A stretch of 44,850 bases of DNA from JBBQWZ01 sp038210135 (GTDB taxonomy: Bacteria; Acidobacteriota; Terriglobia; Bryobacterales; Bryobacteraceae). The notes under the pieces are model-generated. The model had not been told where the DNA came from, did no database searches, and was given only the letters and a program-made list of their open reading frames with translations. The stretch is taken from contig JBBQWZ010000052.1 of NCBI GenBank assembly GCA_038210135.1, positions 1 through 44,850 of the forward strand. Reading direction: 5' to 3'. The position numbers and the translations under genes were made by a program. Shown piece by piece: positions 24,995 through 33,651 of the stretch. Within the stretch, counting starts at the first letter, position 1; each line of letters opens with the position of its first letter.

Positions 24995-26116
24995 ATGAAG
25001 AATCCGAACCACGATCGCTATCTGGTGAAGAGCCTGGTGCACGCCACTCGCGTGCTCGAAGCGTTCCAATCGGTGGGCGATGTTCTTCGTTTGCGCGACG
25101 TGGTGGCACGAACGGGCTTCAACAAGGGGATGTGCTTCCGGCTGTTGTACTCGCTGCACCATTGCGGGTTTTTGAACAAGGTGGACGAGAATCATTACCA
25201 GCTGGCTTCTGAAGTCCGGCGGCAGCGGTTGTACCGGATCGGGTACGCGGAGCAGGGTCAGGATTCGTCGTTCGATCGCGAGGTCCGGCAAGGGTTGACG
25301 CGGGCGGCGGAGCGGGCGCATGTCGAGATCGTGTTCGCGGACAACCGCTATCAGCCCAAGATCGCGTTGCGAAGCGCGGATTACCTGATTCGCGAGCAGG
25401 TGGATCTGGTGATCGAGTTCCAGGCCGACGAGCTGATCGCTCCGGCGATTGCGGCGAAATATATGGAGGCGAACATCCCGATCATCGCCATCGATATTCC
25501 GCATCCGGGGGCAACGTATTTCGGCGCGAACAACTATCAGGCTGGCCTGATTGCCGGGCATTCGCTGGGCCGGTGGGCCAAGAAATACTGGAACTCCGAC
25601 GTCGAGGAGATTCTGCTGATTGAGCTGTCGCGCGCGGGCTCGCTGCCCAAGGCCCGCATACGCGGCATCCTTACCGGCATCGGCGAAGTGATGCGTATTC
25701 CGGAGACGTGCCGCACGGTTTCGATCGATGGCGATGGGCAGTTCCAGACGACGCTCGACCGGGTCCGCAAGCATTTGCGCGAAGTGAAGGGCAAGCGGGT
25801 GCTGGTTGGCGCGGCGAACGATTCGAGCGCGCTAGGCGCATTGCGCGCGTTCCAGGAAGCCGGGCGAGCGAACGATTGCGCGATCGCGGGCCAGAACGGC
25901 GAGCCGGAAGCGCGGTCCGAATTGCGGGTGGAGCGGACGCGGCTGATTGCTTCAGTGGCCTATTTCCCAGAGCGGTATGGCGACGGGCTAATTCGGCTGG
26001 CGCTGGATATTCTGGCGCGCAAGGCAGTTCCGCCGGCGGTGTTCACGCGGCACCAGATTTTAACGCCGGAGAATGTCGATCATTTGTATCCGAACGACTC
26101 GCTGTTGACGGCGTAG
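24995..26116 (+). CDS. Chimeric regulator: IclR-type winged helix fused to sugar-binding-protein domain
   Basis: Residues 1-75 look like an IclR-type winged helix (LVHATRVLEAFQSVGDVLRL; TGFNKGMCFRLLYSLHHCGF). Residues from about 85 form a periplasmic-binding-protein/LacI-type domain (IIAIDIPHPGATYFGANNYQ, AGLIAGHSLGRWAKKYW, RVLVGAANDSSALGALRAF, CAIAGQNGEPEARSEL). IclR proteins normally carry a GAF-like effector domain, so this is an unusual combination; the effector domain suggests a sugar-like ligand. No signal peptide is present, so the sensor is cytoplasmic. It lies 45 nt before the acylase, but with a small hairpin between; it may regulate that gene or a distant operon. Confidence 0.82.
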   Translation: MKNPNHDRYLVKSLVHATRVLEAFQSVGDVLRLRDVVARTGFNKGMCFRLLYSLHHCGFLNKVDENHYQLASEVRRQRLYRIGYAEQGQDSSFDREVRQGLTRAAERAHVEIVFADNRYQPKIALRSADYLIREQVDLVIEFQADELIAPAIAAKYMEANIPIIAIDIPHPGATYFGANNYQAGLIAGHSLGRWAKKYWNSDVEEILLIELSRAGSLPKARIRGILTGIGEVMRIPETCRTVSIDGDGQFQTTLDRVRKHLREVKGKRVLVGAANDSSALGALRAFQEAGRANDCAIAGQNGEPEARSELRVERTRLIASVAYFPERYGDGLIRLALDILARKAVPPAVFTRHQILTPENVDHLYPNDSLLTA

Positions 26117-26120
26117 GCGG

Positions 26121-26135
26121 AGACGCTTCGCGTCT
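26121..26135 (+). other. Small hairpin between regulator and acylase
   Basis: AGACGC, loop TTC, GCGTCT forms a 6-bp stem with no T tract. It is in the 45-nt spacer and could be an operator half or just a palindrome. Confidence 0.3.
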
Positions 26136-26161
26136 GCGAGAGACGATATGATGGCGGCTGC

Positions 26162-28312
26162 ATGCTAATCCGTCTTTCGCTGCTCGCTGCCTGTCTTTCT
26201 TCCTTCGCATTTGCGGACCTCGCCTCCGACGTCACCATCCGGCGCGACACGTTCGGCGTGCCGCACATCCTGGGGAAAACCGAGGAGGCCGCTGGTTTCG
26301 GGATGGGATTCGCGCAGGCGGAAGACCACTGCGTCGAGATGGGACGTCGTTTTCTAGCGGCGCGCGGAGAGAGCGCCAAATATCTCGGTGGCAGTGTCGA
26401 AGGCGATTTCACAACCAAGCGATACGGCACCCCGGAATTCGCGCGGGAGAAGTTTCCCAAGCTATCGCCGCTGTTTCAGAAGATCATGAACGCGTATGCG
26501 GCGGGCTTCAATTTGTACGTCCGCAAGCATCGCGCGGAACTGCCGGCGTGGATGCCGGAGTTGACCGGGATCGATGTGCTGGCGCAGGGGCGCGCGGAGA
26601 TCATGCGTTTTGCGTTCCACGATCCGACGAAACAGTTGCAGGAGAAGTACCCGAATCCGAAAGCGGCCGTGGCGGCGAATGACGATGAGGATCTGGCACC
26701 GGCGGATGGTTCCAATATGTGGGGCATCACGGGATCGCGTACGAAGTCGGGCAAGCCGATTCTGCTGGGCAATCCGCATCAGGCCTGGAACGCGCTGTAT
26801 TGGGAAGCGCAGATCACGGTGCCGGGCAAGCTGAATTTCTTTGGCGGCACGTTCATCGGGCGTCCGATGCTGACGACCGGGTTCAACGAGCATCTGGGCT
26901 GGACGCACACGGTGAATTATCCGGATCTCGAAGACGCGTACGCGCTGGTGGCGGATCCGAAAGATGAGAATCGCTACGTCTTTGACGGGAAGTCGATGCC
27001 GCTGACGCGGCGCGAGGTCACGGTTGAAGTGAAGGGCGGCAAGACGGAACGCCGCACGTACTGGGATTCACACCTGGGTCCAGTGATCCATCGCGCGGGC
27101 AACAAGATCTTCGCATTGAAATCCGCCGCGCTGCAGGAATATCGCTATTACGAGGAATGGTATGAGCTGAGTAAAGCGAAAAACCTGAAGGAATTTCAGG
27201 AAACGCTGAAGATGAATGCGATTCCGATGTTCAACCTCACGTACGCGGACGTGGACGGCAACGTTCTGTACCTGTGGAATGGAACGGTGCCGAAGCGGAT
27301 CGACGATGGCACGGATTACCGTTTAGATGTTCCGGGCGATACGTCCAAATACGTCTGGCAGGATTATCACGGCATGTCGCAACTGCCGCAGTTGTTGAAT
27401 CCGAGTGGCGGGTATGTGCAGAACTGCAACGATGCTCCGTGGTGGACGTCGCTGCGCAATCCGCTTGATCCGAAAAACTATCCGAGTTATTTTGAGCCAG
27501 GCCGCATTCTGGGATTGCGCACGCAGATGTCGCTGTCGATTCTTGAGGGTCAGGAGAAGTTTTCGCTTGAGGATATCAAGCGGCTGAAGTTCAGCACGAA
27601 CATGCTGCTGGCCGATCGCGTGAAGCCGGACTTGCTGCGCGCGTTGAAAGCGGTCGCGAATCCTTCAGGGGATCTGCGCAGTGGGATTCAGGTGATGGAG
27701 GCGTGGGACAACCACGCGTCGGCCGACAGCCGCGGGGCGGTTCTGTTTGAGAGGTTCTGGCAGTTGTACACGAATAGCGTAGGGCGAGTGCGGGTGGCGT
27801 TCGAGCAGAAATTTTATGCGACGCAGTGGGATTCGGCGCGGCCGGCGAAGACTCCGTCGGGGATAGCGGATGGCGCAGCCGCGGTCCGCAACTTTGAAGA
27901 GGCGGTGAAGTGGACGCGCGAGACGTATGGGTCCGCGGATGTGAAGTGGGGCGACGTGAACCGGTTCCGCTTTGGCGATTTGGATTTGCCGGGTTCAGGC
28001 GCGGGCGGCGAATGGGGCATGTTCCGCGTGCTGTACTTCGATCCGGTGAAAGATGGCAAAGGGCGGATGGCAGGCAAGCTGACGAACGACGCGCCGAATT
28101 CAGGGTATGGGGATGCTTGGATCACGACGGTGGAGTTTTCGAAGCCCATTCAGGCGTACTCGATTTTGGCGTACGGCGAGACCGGGAATTTGGCGTCGAA
28201 GCATTCGAGGGATCAGGCGGTGCTGTTTGCGAAGCACGAGTTGAAGAAGGTGTGGTTTACGGAGAAGGAGATTCTGGCGAATCTTGAGCGGGCTTATCAT
28301 CCGGGGGAATAG
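26162..28312 (+). CDS. Penicillin acylase family hydrolase (N-terminal nucleophile)
   Basis: The 716-residue protein has a signal peptide (LIRLSLLAACLSSFAFA) and the acylase alpha-chain start (VTIRRDTFGVPHILGKTEEA, GFAQAEDHCVEMGRR). The self-cleavage site with the nucleophile is seen at DGSNMWGITGSRTKSGKPIL, S184 being the probable N-terminal serine of the beta chain, followed by LGNPHQ and TTGFNEHLGWTHTVN. This resembles aculeacin/acyl-homoserine-lactone-type acylases. The product would be processed in the periplasm and cleave an amide; candidates are lipopeptides, acyl-homoserine lactones or beta-lactams. The sequence does not tell which. Confidence 0.93.
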   Translation: MLIRLSLLAACLSSFAFADLASDVTIRRDTFGVPHILGKTEEAAGFGMGFAQAEDHCVEMGRRFLAARGESAKYLGGSVEGDFTTKRYGTPEFAREKFPKLSPLFQKIMNAYAAGFNLYVRKHRAELPAWMPELTGIDVLAQGRAEIMRFAFHDPTKQLQEKYPNPKAAVAANDDEDLAPADGSNMWGITGSRTKSGKPILLGNPHQAWNALYWEAQITVPGKLNFFGGTFIGRPMLTTGFNEHLGWTHTVNYPDLEDAYALVADPKDENRYVFDGKSMPLTRREVTVEVKGGKTERRTYWDSHLGPVIHRAGNKIFALKSAALQEYRYYEEWYELSKAKNLKEFQETLKMNAIPMFNLTYADVDGNVLYLWNGTVPKRIDDGTDYRLDVPGDTSKYVWQDYHGMSQLPQLLNPSGGYVQNCNDAPWWTSLRNPLDPKNYPSYFEPGRILGLRTQMSLSILEGQEKFSLEDIKRLKFSTNMLLADRVKPDLLRALKAVANPSGDLRSGIQVMEAWDNHASADSRGAVLFERFWQLYTNSVGRVRVAFEQKFYATQWDSARPAKTPSGIADGAAAVRNFEEAVKWTRETYGSADVKWGDVNRFRFGDLDLPGSGAGGEWGMFRVLYFDPVKDGKGRMAGKLTNDAPNSGYGDAWITTVEFSKPIQAYSILAYGETGNLASKHSRDQAVLFAKHELKKVWFTEKEILANLERAYHPGE

Positions 28313-28334
28313 GGCTGTTTGTGTGGGAGGAGGT

Positions 28335-28394
28335 CCGCTCCCTCACGGTCGCGGTTCGATGGGGGATTGCGGATCCCCGCCCTTACGGGCGGGG
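28335..28394 (+). repeat. Family A plus family B hairpins between convergent genes
   Basis: 28335-28354: CCGCTCCC, TCAC, GGTCGCGG. 28375-28394: CCCCGCCC, TTAC, GGGCGGGG, flanked by GGAT and CTAT. They separate the acylase gene from etfA. Confidence 0.85.
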
Positions 28395-28445
28395 CTATAT
28401 GGCCGTTTCATCCGGCAACAGGAACAGGTTGTCGGTGAAAAGAGG

Positions 28446-29426
28446 CTAGCTGGCTTTGGCTTTCTTGATCTCTTCGATCAAGGCCGGAACGACTTCGAAA
28501 AGGTCGCCTACGATCCCGTAATCGGCGATCTCGAACATCGGGGCGTTCGCATCCTTATTGATGGCGACGATAATTTTCGCGCCCTTCATGCCGACCTGGT
28601 GCTGGATGGCGCCGGAGATGCCGACGGCCATATAGACCTTGGGCGAAACGGTTTGGCCGGAGCTTCCGACCTGGCGTTCCATGGGGAGCCAGCCGTTGTC
28701 GCAGATGGGGCGCGATGCGGCGAGTTCGGCTCCAAGGGCTTCGGCGAGGGCGGCGACGATCGGGATGTTTTCCTTTTCCTTGATGCCGCGGCCGACGCTG
28801 ACGATGATTTCAGCGGCGGTGAGGTCAACGGCGCGAGCGGATTCGCGGAAGGGCGCTTCGGGCTTCTGGCGGATCGAGGCGGTGTCGAGCGTCGGAGTGA
28901 AGGCTTCAACGGGCGCTGTGCCGGCTTCGAGCGCGTCGGCGCGATAGGCACCGGCCTGCATGGAGGCGAAGTAGGGTCCGGTTCCCGAGACGCGGACGTC
29001 GCCATTGAGCTTGCCCTGAAACAGCAGGCGGACAAAGACGGGCTTGCCTTCTTCGACACGGATCGCGATGACGTCGGAGACGAGCATCTGGCCGAAGCGA
29101 GTGGCCAGCTTGGGCGCGAAATCGCGGACTTGATAGGTGTGCGGGAAAAAGACGTAGGTGGCACCGGAGGCTTTGACGAGCTGTTCGACGGCGGAAGTGA
29201 AGCCGTCGGCGGTGTAGTCGGCGAGCAGGTCGTGCTCGACTGAGTAGACCTTGCTGAGCTTTTTGGCGGCGAGTTCCTGGGCGAGTGCTCCGACGCCTTT
29301 GCCGACTACGGCGGCGGCGACGGGGAGTCCGAGCGCGGCGCCGATCTGTTGACCGGCGGCCAGGGTTTCCCAACTCATGCGGTTCCAGGCGGAGCCGCGG
29401 TTTTCCATGACGACGAGGATGCTCAT
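28446..29426 (-). CDS. etfA: Electron transfer flavoprotein alpha subunit
   Basis: The 326-residue protein has the ETF N-terminal Rossmann-like domain and a C-terminal FAD-binding domain with DNGWLPMERQVGSSGQTVSP, KVYMAVGISGAIQHQVGMKG and IVAINKDANAPMFEIADYGI. It transfers electrons from acyl-CoA dehydrogenases to the quinone pool or partners in bifurcating complexes. ATG 29426 (MSILVVMENRGSAW) fits the family; the open frame to 29471 runs into a family B hairpin. It follows etfB after 145 nt that holds two repeats. Confidence 0.96.
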   Translation of the reverse strand: MSILVVMENRGSAWNRMSWETLAAGQQIGAALGLPVAAAVVGKGVGALAQELAAKKLSKVYSVEHDLLADYTADGFTSAVEQLVKASGATYVFFPHTYQVRDFAPKLATRFGQMLVSDVIAIRVEEGKPVFVRLLFQGKLNGDVRVSGTGPYFASMQAGAYRADALEAGTAPVEAFTPTLDTASIRQKPEAPFRESARAVDLTAAEIIVSVGRGIKEKENIPIVAALAEALGAELAASRPICDNGWLPMERQVGSSGQTVSPKVYMAVGISGAIQHQVGMKGAKIIVAINKDANAPMFEIADYGIVGDLFEVVPALIEEIKKAKAS

Positions 29427-29463
29427 TGTGTAACTCCGGTGGGGAGGAAGTCGTGAGAAGAGT

Positions 29464-29534
29464 CCCCGCACTTACGTGCGGGGCTACAGGCTGAATGCTC
29501 GCTGTACGAGAGGTCCGCTCCCTTACGGTCGCGG
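29464..29534 (+). repeat. Family B plus family A hairpins between etfB and etfA
   Basis: 29464-29483: arms CCCCGCAC and GTGCGGGG around TTAC, a compensatory C-G to A-T change relative to the other family B copies. 29515-29534: CCGCTCCC, TTAC, GGTCGCGG. Both lie between two genes that normally form one operon. Confidence 0.85.
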
Positions 29535-29571
29535 TTCTGTACTGAGTCGGGGTTCGGTGCGGAAGAGGCGG

Positions 29572-30342
29572 TCATATGACGCGAACCTCGAATTTCAGCT
29601 TCTCTACCAGTTTGGCGCAGGCGATTTTTACATCGCCCTCGAAGATCTGGGCCTGCTTGGTGCGGTGCGGCACGTAGATTTTGTCGATCGACGCGACCGG
29701 CGCGGGCGAGCCGCCGAGGCTCGCGACATCGACCGGTTTGATTTCTTTCGACTTGGCCTTCTTGATTCCCATCAAGGTCGCGTAGCGAAGCTTGTTGATG
29801 CCGCTCTGGATGGTCAGCACGGCGGGCAGCGGCATGGTGATGTGCTGGAACCAGCCGTCTTCGAGCTCGCGCTTGACGCGGATGTTTGCGCCATCGACTT
29901 CGACCTGCATGATGATGGTCGCGGACGCGATACCCAGGAGTTCGGCGAGGACGGGGCCGGTTTGGCCGTAGCCGAGATCGTCGGACTGGAGCCCGGTGAG
30001 GATGAGGTCGGGTTTCTCTTCCTTCAGCGCGGCGGCGAGGAGCTTGGCAACGCCGAGCGTGTCGAGCGAATTGAGATCGTCGGCCTCGATGTGGAGCGCG
30101 CGGTCGGCGCCTTTGGCGAGAGCTTCGCGAATAGTCTGCTGGGCCCGGGCGGGGCCGGCGCACAGAGCGATGACCTCGCCGCCATGTTTCTCTTTCAGTT
30201 GGAGGGCTTCTTCGAGCGCGTAGGCGTCCGGCTCATTGATCTCGAAGTTGAGATCGCCTTCCTGAATCCAGCGGCCGTTCGCGTCGACGCGCAATTGCGA
30301 GTCACGAACAGGAACTTGTTTAATTGCGACAACGATTTTCAT
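29572..30342 (-). CDS. etfB: Electron transfer flavoprotein beta subunit
   Basis: The 256-residue protein shows the ETF beta signature (KIVVAIKQVPVRDSQLRVDA, NEPDAYALEEALQLKEKHGG, LILTGLQSDDLGYGQTGPVL, ELLGIASATIIMQVEVDG). It pairs with EtfA to form the flavoprotein. The order etfB-etfA on one strand is typical. The start is ATG 30342 with a weak ribosome binding site (AAGGAACG). Confidence 0.96.
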   Translation of the reverse strand: MKIVVAIKQVPVRDSQLRVDANGRWIQEGDLNFEINEPDAYALEEALQLKEKHGGEVIALCAGPARAQQTIREALAKGADRALHIEADDLNSLDTLGVAKLLAAALKEEKPDLILTGLQSDDLGYGQTGPVLAELLGIASATIIMQVEVDGANIRVKRELEDGWFQHITMPLPAVLTIQSGINKLRYATLMGIKKAKSKEIKPVDVASLGGSPAPVASIDKIYVPHRTKQAQIFEGDVKIACAKLVEKLKFEVRVI

Positions 30343-30368
30343 TGATCGTTCCTTAATAAAATTGGCGT

Positions 30369-30498
30369 CCGCTTCCGGCGGGCTCCTTGGGAGCCCTCTG
30401 GTCGCGGCTCGGATTGCGCGCTGGGTGCGCGCCTCTCATACAGAGTCCCCTCCCTCACGGTCGGGGTTCAAGCAAAGTCCCCTGCCTCACTGCCGGGG
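30369..30498 (+). repeat. Three family A hairpins, one with an enlarged loop
   Basis: 30369-30407: CCGCTTCC and GGTCGCGG arms, with the 4-nt loop replaced by 23 nt that itself folds (GGGCTC/GAGCCC). 30447-30466: CCCCTCCC, TCAC, GGTCGGGG. 30479-30498: CCCCTGCC, TCAC, TGCCGGGG. This 243-nt gap between etfB and fabF contains no gene. Confidence 0.75.
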
Positions 30499-30585
30499 TT
30501 CAAGCCCCGAGAGGATCATTTTCATTTTAGCGAGGAGCTCCCGTGGGCGCACATCACCACCAGGGTGCCTGCGCCGCATGGCGAC

Positions 30586-31827
30586 TTACTGTTCAAACTT
30601 CTTGAAGATCAGAGCGCCGTTCGTTCCGCCGAAGCCGAACGAATTCGACAGGGCGCAATTGATCTCCAAGGGGCGTGCGTGATTCGGCACATAATCCAGG
30701 TCGCAGCCCACACCGGGAGTTTCGTGGTTGATGGTCGGCGGGGCGATCTGATCGCGGATGGCGAGGACGGTGATACCGGCTTCGAGTCCGCCGGCACCGC
30801 CGAGAAGGTGACCGGTCATCGACTTGGTCGAGCTGACGGACAGCTTATACGCGTGATCGCCGAAAGCGCGTTTGATGGCGTGGGTCTCGATGCGATCGCC
30901 AATTTCGGTAGACGTTCCGTGGGCGTTGATGTAGTCCACTTCGGTGGGGTCGATTTTCGCATCGCGCATGGCGTTGCGCATGACGCGATAGGCTCCGTCG
31001 CCGTCTTCTGAAGGCGAAGTCATATGATACGCGTCGGCTGACATTCCGTAGCCGACGATTTCGGCGAGAATTGGCGCTCCGCGCTTCTTCGCATGTTCGA
31101 GCTCTTCGAGGATCACGATGCCGGCGCCTTCGCCGCAGACGAATCCATCGCGATCCTTATCCCAGGGACGAGAGGCGCGTTCGGGTTCTTTGTTGCGATG
31201 GGTGAGCGCGCGCATGGCGGCGAATCCGCCGATGCTCATGGGCGTGACCGCGGCTTCCGCGCCTCCGCAGATCATCACGTCGGCATCGCCGTGCTGGATG
31301 ATGCGGAACGAATCGCCGATCGAGTGCGCGCTGGTTGTGCAAGCGGTGGCGGTAGCGGAATTCGGACCTTTCGCGCCGGTGCGTATGGAGACAAAACCGG
31401 AAGCGAGGTTGACAATGGTGGCGGGGATGAAGAAGGGCGAGATGCGGCTGGGACCCTTTTCGAGCAGGATCTTGTGTTCGCGCTCGATGACTTCAAAGCC
31501 ACCGATGCCGGAGCCGATATAGACTCCGACCATTTCAGGATCCTCGGCCTTCATATCCAGCTTCGCCATTTGAATGGCGAATTCGGAAGCCGCGATGCCG
31601 AAGTGCATGAAGCGACCCATCTTCTTAATTTCTTTTTTCTCAATCCAGACGGCGGGGTCGAAATTCTTGACTTCGCCGGCAATCTGGCACGAGTATTCTG
31701 TTGGATCGAACGCTGTGATGCGCGCGATCCCGCTGTGGCCTTCGCGCACAGCCTGCCAGACCTGTTCGGTACCGTTGCCGACGGAAGCCAACAGGCCGAC
31801 ACCGGTAACGACGACTCTGCGTGACAA
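30586..31827 (-). CDS. fabF: 3-oxoacyl-[acyl-carrier-protein] synthase II
   Basis: The 413-residue thiolase-fold enzyme has the catalytic triad Cys163 (TATACTTSAHSIGD), His303 (NAHGTSTEIGD) and His340 (SMTGHLLGGAG) and the C-terminal SFGFGGTN. It condenses malonyl-ACP with acyl-ACP in fatty acid elongation. It lies 94 nt downstream of the acyl carrier protein gene on the same strand, the usual acpP-fabF order. Confidence 0.97.
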   Translation of the reverse strand: MSRRVVVTGVGLLASVGNGTEQVWQAVREGHSGIARITAFDPTEYSCQIAGEVKNFDPAVWIEKKEIKKMGRFMHFGIAASEFAIQMAKLDMKAEDPEMVGVYIGSGIGGFEVIEREHKILLEKGPSRISPFFIPATIVNLASGFVSIRTGAKGPNSATATACTTSAHSIGDSFRIIQHGDADVMICGGAEAAVTPMSIGGFAAMRALTHRNKEPERASRPWDKDRDGFVCGEGAGIVILEELEHAKKRGAPILAEIVGYGMSADAYHMTSPSEDGDGAYRVMRNAMRDAKIDPTEVDYINAHGTSTEIGDRIETHAIKRAFGDHAYKLSVSSTKSMTGHLLGGAGGLEAGITVLAIRDQIAPPTINHETPGVGCDLDYVPNHARPLEINCALSNSFGFGGTNGALIFKKFEQ

Positions 31828-31921
31828 GTGGGAACCTCTTGGGAATTGCCGCTTCTTTGGACTCTTTCAACGGGCCCGGGGATTCAGGAAGCTTGGGGGC
31901 CAGGAGTCCGGCGGCGGATGG

Positions 31922-32158
31922 CTACTTCTTCTGTTTCGCTTCGATGTACTCGACCGCGTCTTTCACGGTCGTAATCTTTTCCGCGTCTTCATCCGGAATA
32001 TCGAGATCGAAGGCTTCTTCAAAAGCCATTACGAGTTCCACGATGTCGAGAGAATCCGCGCCCAGATCATCAACGAACGAGGCGGTTTTATCCACCTGGT
32101 TTTCATCAACGCCTAGCTGTTCGACGATAATCTGCTTAACCTTCTGCTCAACGGACAT
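31922..32158 (-). CDS. acpP: Acyl carrier protein
   Basis: The 78-residue acidic protein has the phosphopantetheine site DLGADSLDIVELVMAFEEAF with S36. It carries acyl chains for fatty acid synthesis and pairs with fabF downstream. A strong GGAGG precedes the ATG by 4 nt, and a good promoter lies upstream (32189-32217). Confidence 0.98.
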   Translation of the reverse strand: MSVEQKVKQIIVEQLGVDENQVDKTASFVDDLGADSLDIVELVMAFEEAFDLDIPDEDAEKITTVKDAVEYIEAKQKK

Positions 32159-32188
32159 GCATCCTCCACACTGAGTGCAAACCTTTTG

Positions 32189-32217
32189 ATTCTAGCGGCA
32201 GGCCTTCGGATTCGCAA
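32189..32217 (-). promoter_or_regulatory. sigma-70 type promoter of acpP-fabF
   Basis: On the minus strand TTGCGA (32217-32212) and TAGAAT (32194-32189) are separated by exactly 17 nt. The -10 ends about 30 nt before the acpP ATG, leaving room for the GGAGG ribosome binding site. Confidence 0.6.
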
Positions 32218-32242
32218 GCGCAAAGACCGCAAACGGCCTAGT

Positions 32243-32271
32243 GTAACAGACGCACCGGGAACTTTTATAGG
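32243..32271 (+). promoter_or_regulatory. Weak candidate promoter of the TPR gene
   Basis: GTAACA (32243-32248) and TATAGG (32266-32271) have a 17-nt spacer; AAGGA precedes the ATG at 32297. The match to consensus is modest. Confidence 0.3.
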
Positions 32272-32296
32272 ATGATAGGCGTCACAAAGGACCAAG

Positions 32297-33634
32297 ATGC
32301 AGCATCGGTTGCGTTTAAGAATTGTGAATTTAGTGATTTTGGGGCTCGCGATAGGCGCGCTTGGGCAGGCGCAAGAGCTGGCGGTACCGGGAGAACTGAT
32401 GGAGTCGGCGCAAAAATCGTTCGACCAGCGCCGCTTTGCCGAAGCCGAGCGAGTGGTTCGGAAGGCGCTCGAAGCGTTGGCGGCGGACGACACCAGACGT
32501 GCCGGGGCCCTGCGGCTGCTTGGGATAGCGCTGCGGACGCAGGGTCGCTTCGCGGACGCGGCGGTCGTCTTTGAGGAACGGTTGAAACTGGAGCCGGATT
32601 CCGATGCCGCGCTCGACGATCTGGCGATCTCGCGCATGGGCTCGGGCGAAGTGGTGAAGGCAATTCCGCTGTACGAGCAACTGCTGGCGCAGAAGACAAA
32701 GCAACTCGAAGAGCGGTCGGGGTTGTTGAAGCGGGGCGGGGTGGACGAGACTCCGCTGATTCCGTCGTTGCAGAAACTGGCGAAGGCGCAGGAGTTCGCG
32801 ATGCAGCCGAAGAAGGCGCTGGAGCTTTCGAATCGGGTGATGACGATCCGGTCGAAGGCGCAAGGGTCCGACCATCCAGATCTGGCTCCGGATTGGATCA
32901 ACCTGGGGCGGCTGTATCTGGTGGTGAAGAACGAGGATATGGCAGCGGCTTCGTTTCAATTTGCTTTGGAGATTTTAGAGAAAGCGTACGGCCTGGAGGA
33001 TTCGCGATTGCTTCCGGCGATGGACCGGCTGGCGTCAGCCTGGAAGAATGCCAAGCGTGTGGCGGATGCGGAAGGGCTCTACCGGCGCGCATTGGCGATC
33101 CGCGAGGCGACGTTCGGGGGGCTGCATCCGGATATCGCGCAGACGCTGGATCTGTTGGCGAAGATGATGTTCGATCAGGCGCGATTCGACGAAGCGGAAC
33201 CAATGTACCGCCGGTCGCTGGCGATCTGGATGATGGGGCTGGGTCCGAAGCATGTGCTGCTGGCGATGAGCCTCGACAACCTGGCGGTGACGTGCGCGGC
33301 GCTGAAGAAGTACGACGAGTCGGATGAGTTGTACAAGATGGCGCTGGCGATTCGGGATGCGGATGACGTGGGAAGCCTGCGGAATCTGGCGTTCGTTGCG
33401 CAGGCGCGGGTCAAGCCGAAGGAAACGGAAGCGTATCTGCGGCGGGCGCTGGCGACGATCGACGCGTCGCCGGAGAAGTCGGAGTATTTGATTCCCGTAT
33501 TGAAGGACTTGAGCGAGAATCTGCGGGCGCAGAACAAGAATTTCGAGGCGTCGAAGTTAGATGCCCGGCGGAAGGAATTGGAGGCGGCGGCGACTGCGGC
33601 GGCGAAGGTTAAGCCGGAGACTTCGGCTAAATAG
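32297..33634 (+). CDS. Exported TPR-repeat protein
   Basis: The 445-residue protein starts with a signal peptide (LRIVNLVILGLAIGALGQAQ) and consists of tetratricopeptide repeats, for example RRFAEAERVVRKALEALAAD, KRVADAEGLYRRALAIREAT and ARFDEAEPMYRRSLAIWMMG, which resemble kinesin-light-chain/TPR_12 repeats. It is a protein-interaction scaffold in the periplasm; no enzymatic domain is seen. It is divergent from acpP and ends 17 nt before the convergent phosphatase gene. Partner unknown. Confidence 0.88.
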   Translation: MQHRLRLRIVNLVILGLAIGALGQAQELAVPGELMESAQKSFDQRRFAEAERVVRKALEALAADDTRRAGALRLLGIALRTQGRFADAAVVFEERLKLEPDSDAALDDLAISRMGSGEVVKAIPLYEQLLAQKTKQLEERSGLLKRGGVDETPLIPSLQKLAKAQEFAMQPKKALELSNRVMTIRSKAQGSDHPDLAPDWINLGRLYLVVKNEDMAAASFQFALEILEKAYGLEDSRLLPAMDRLASAWKNAKRVADAEGLYRRALAIREATFGGLHPDIAQTLDLLAKMMFDQARFDEAEPMYRRSLAIWMMGLGPKHVLLAMSLDNLAVTCAALKKYDESDELYKMALAIRDADDVGSLRNLAFVAQARVKPKETEAYLRRALATIDASPEKSEYLIPVLKDLSENLRAQNKNFEASKLDARRKELEAAATAAAKVKPETSAK

Positions 33635-33651
33635 CGCCGGGATGCAGGCTC

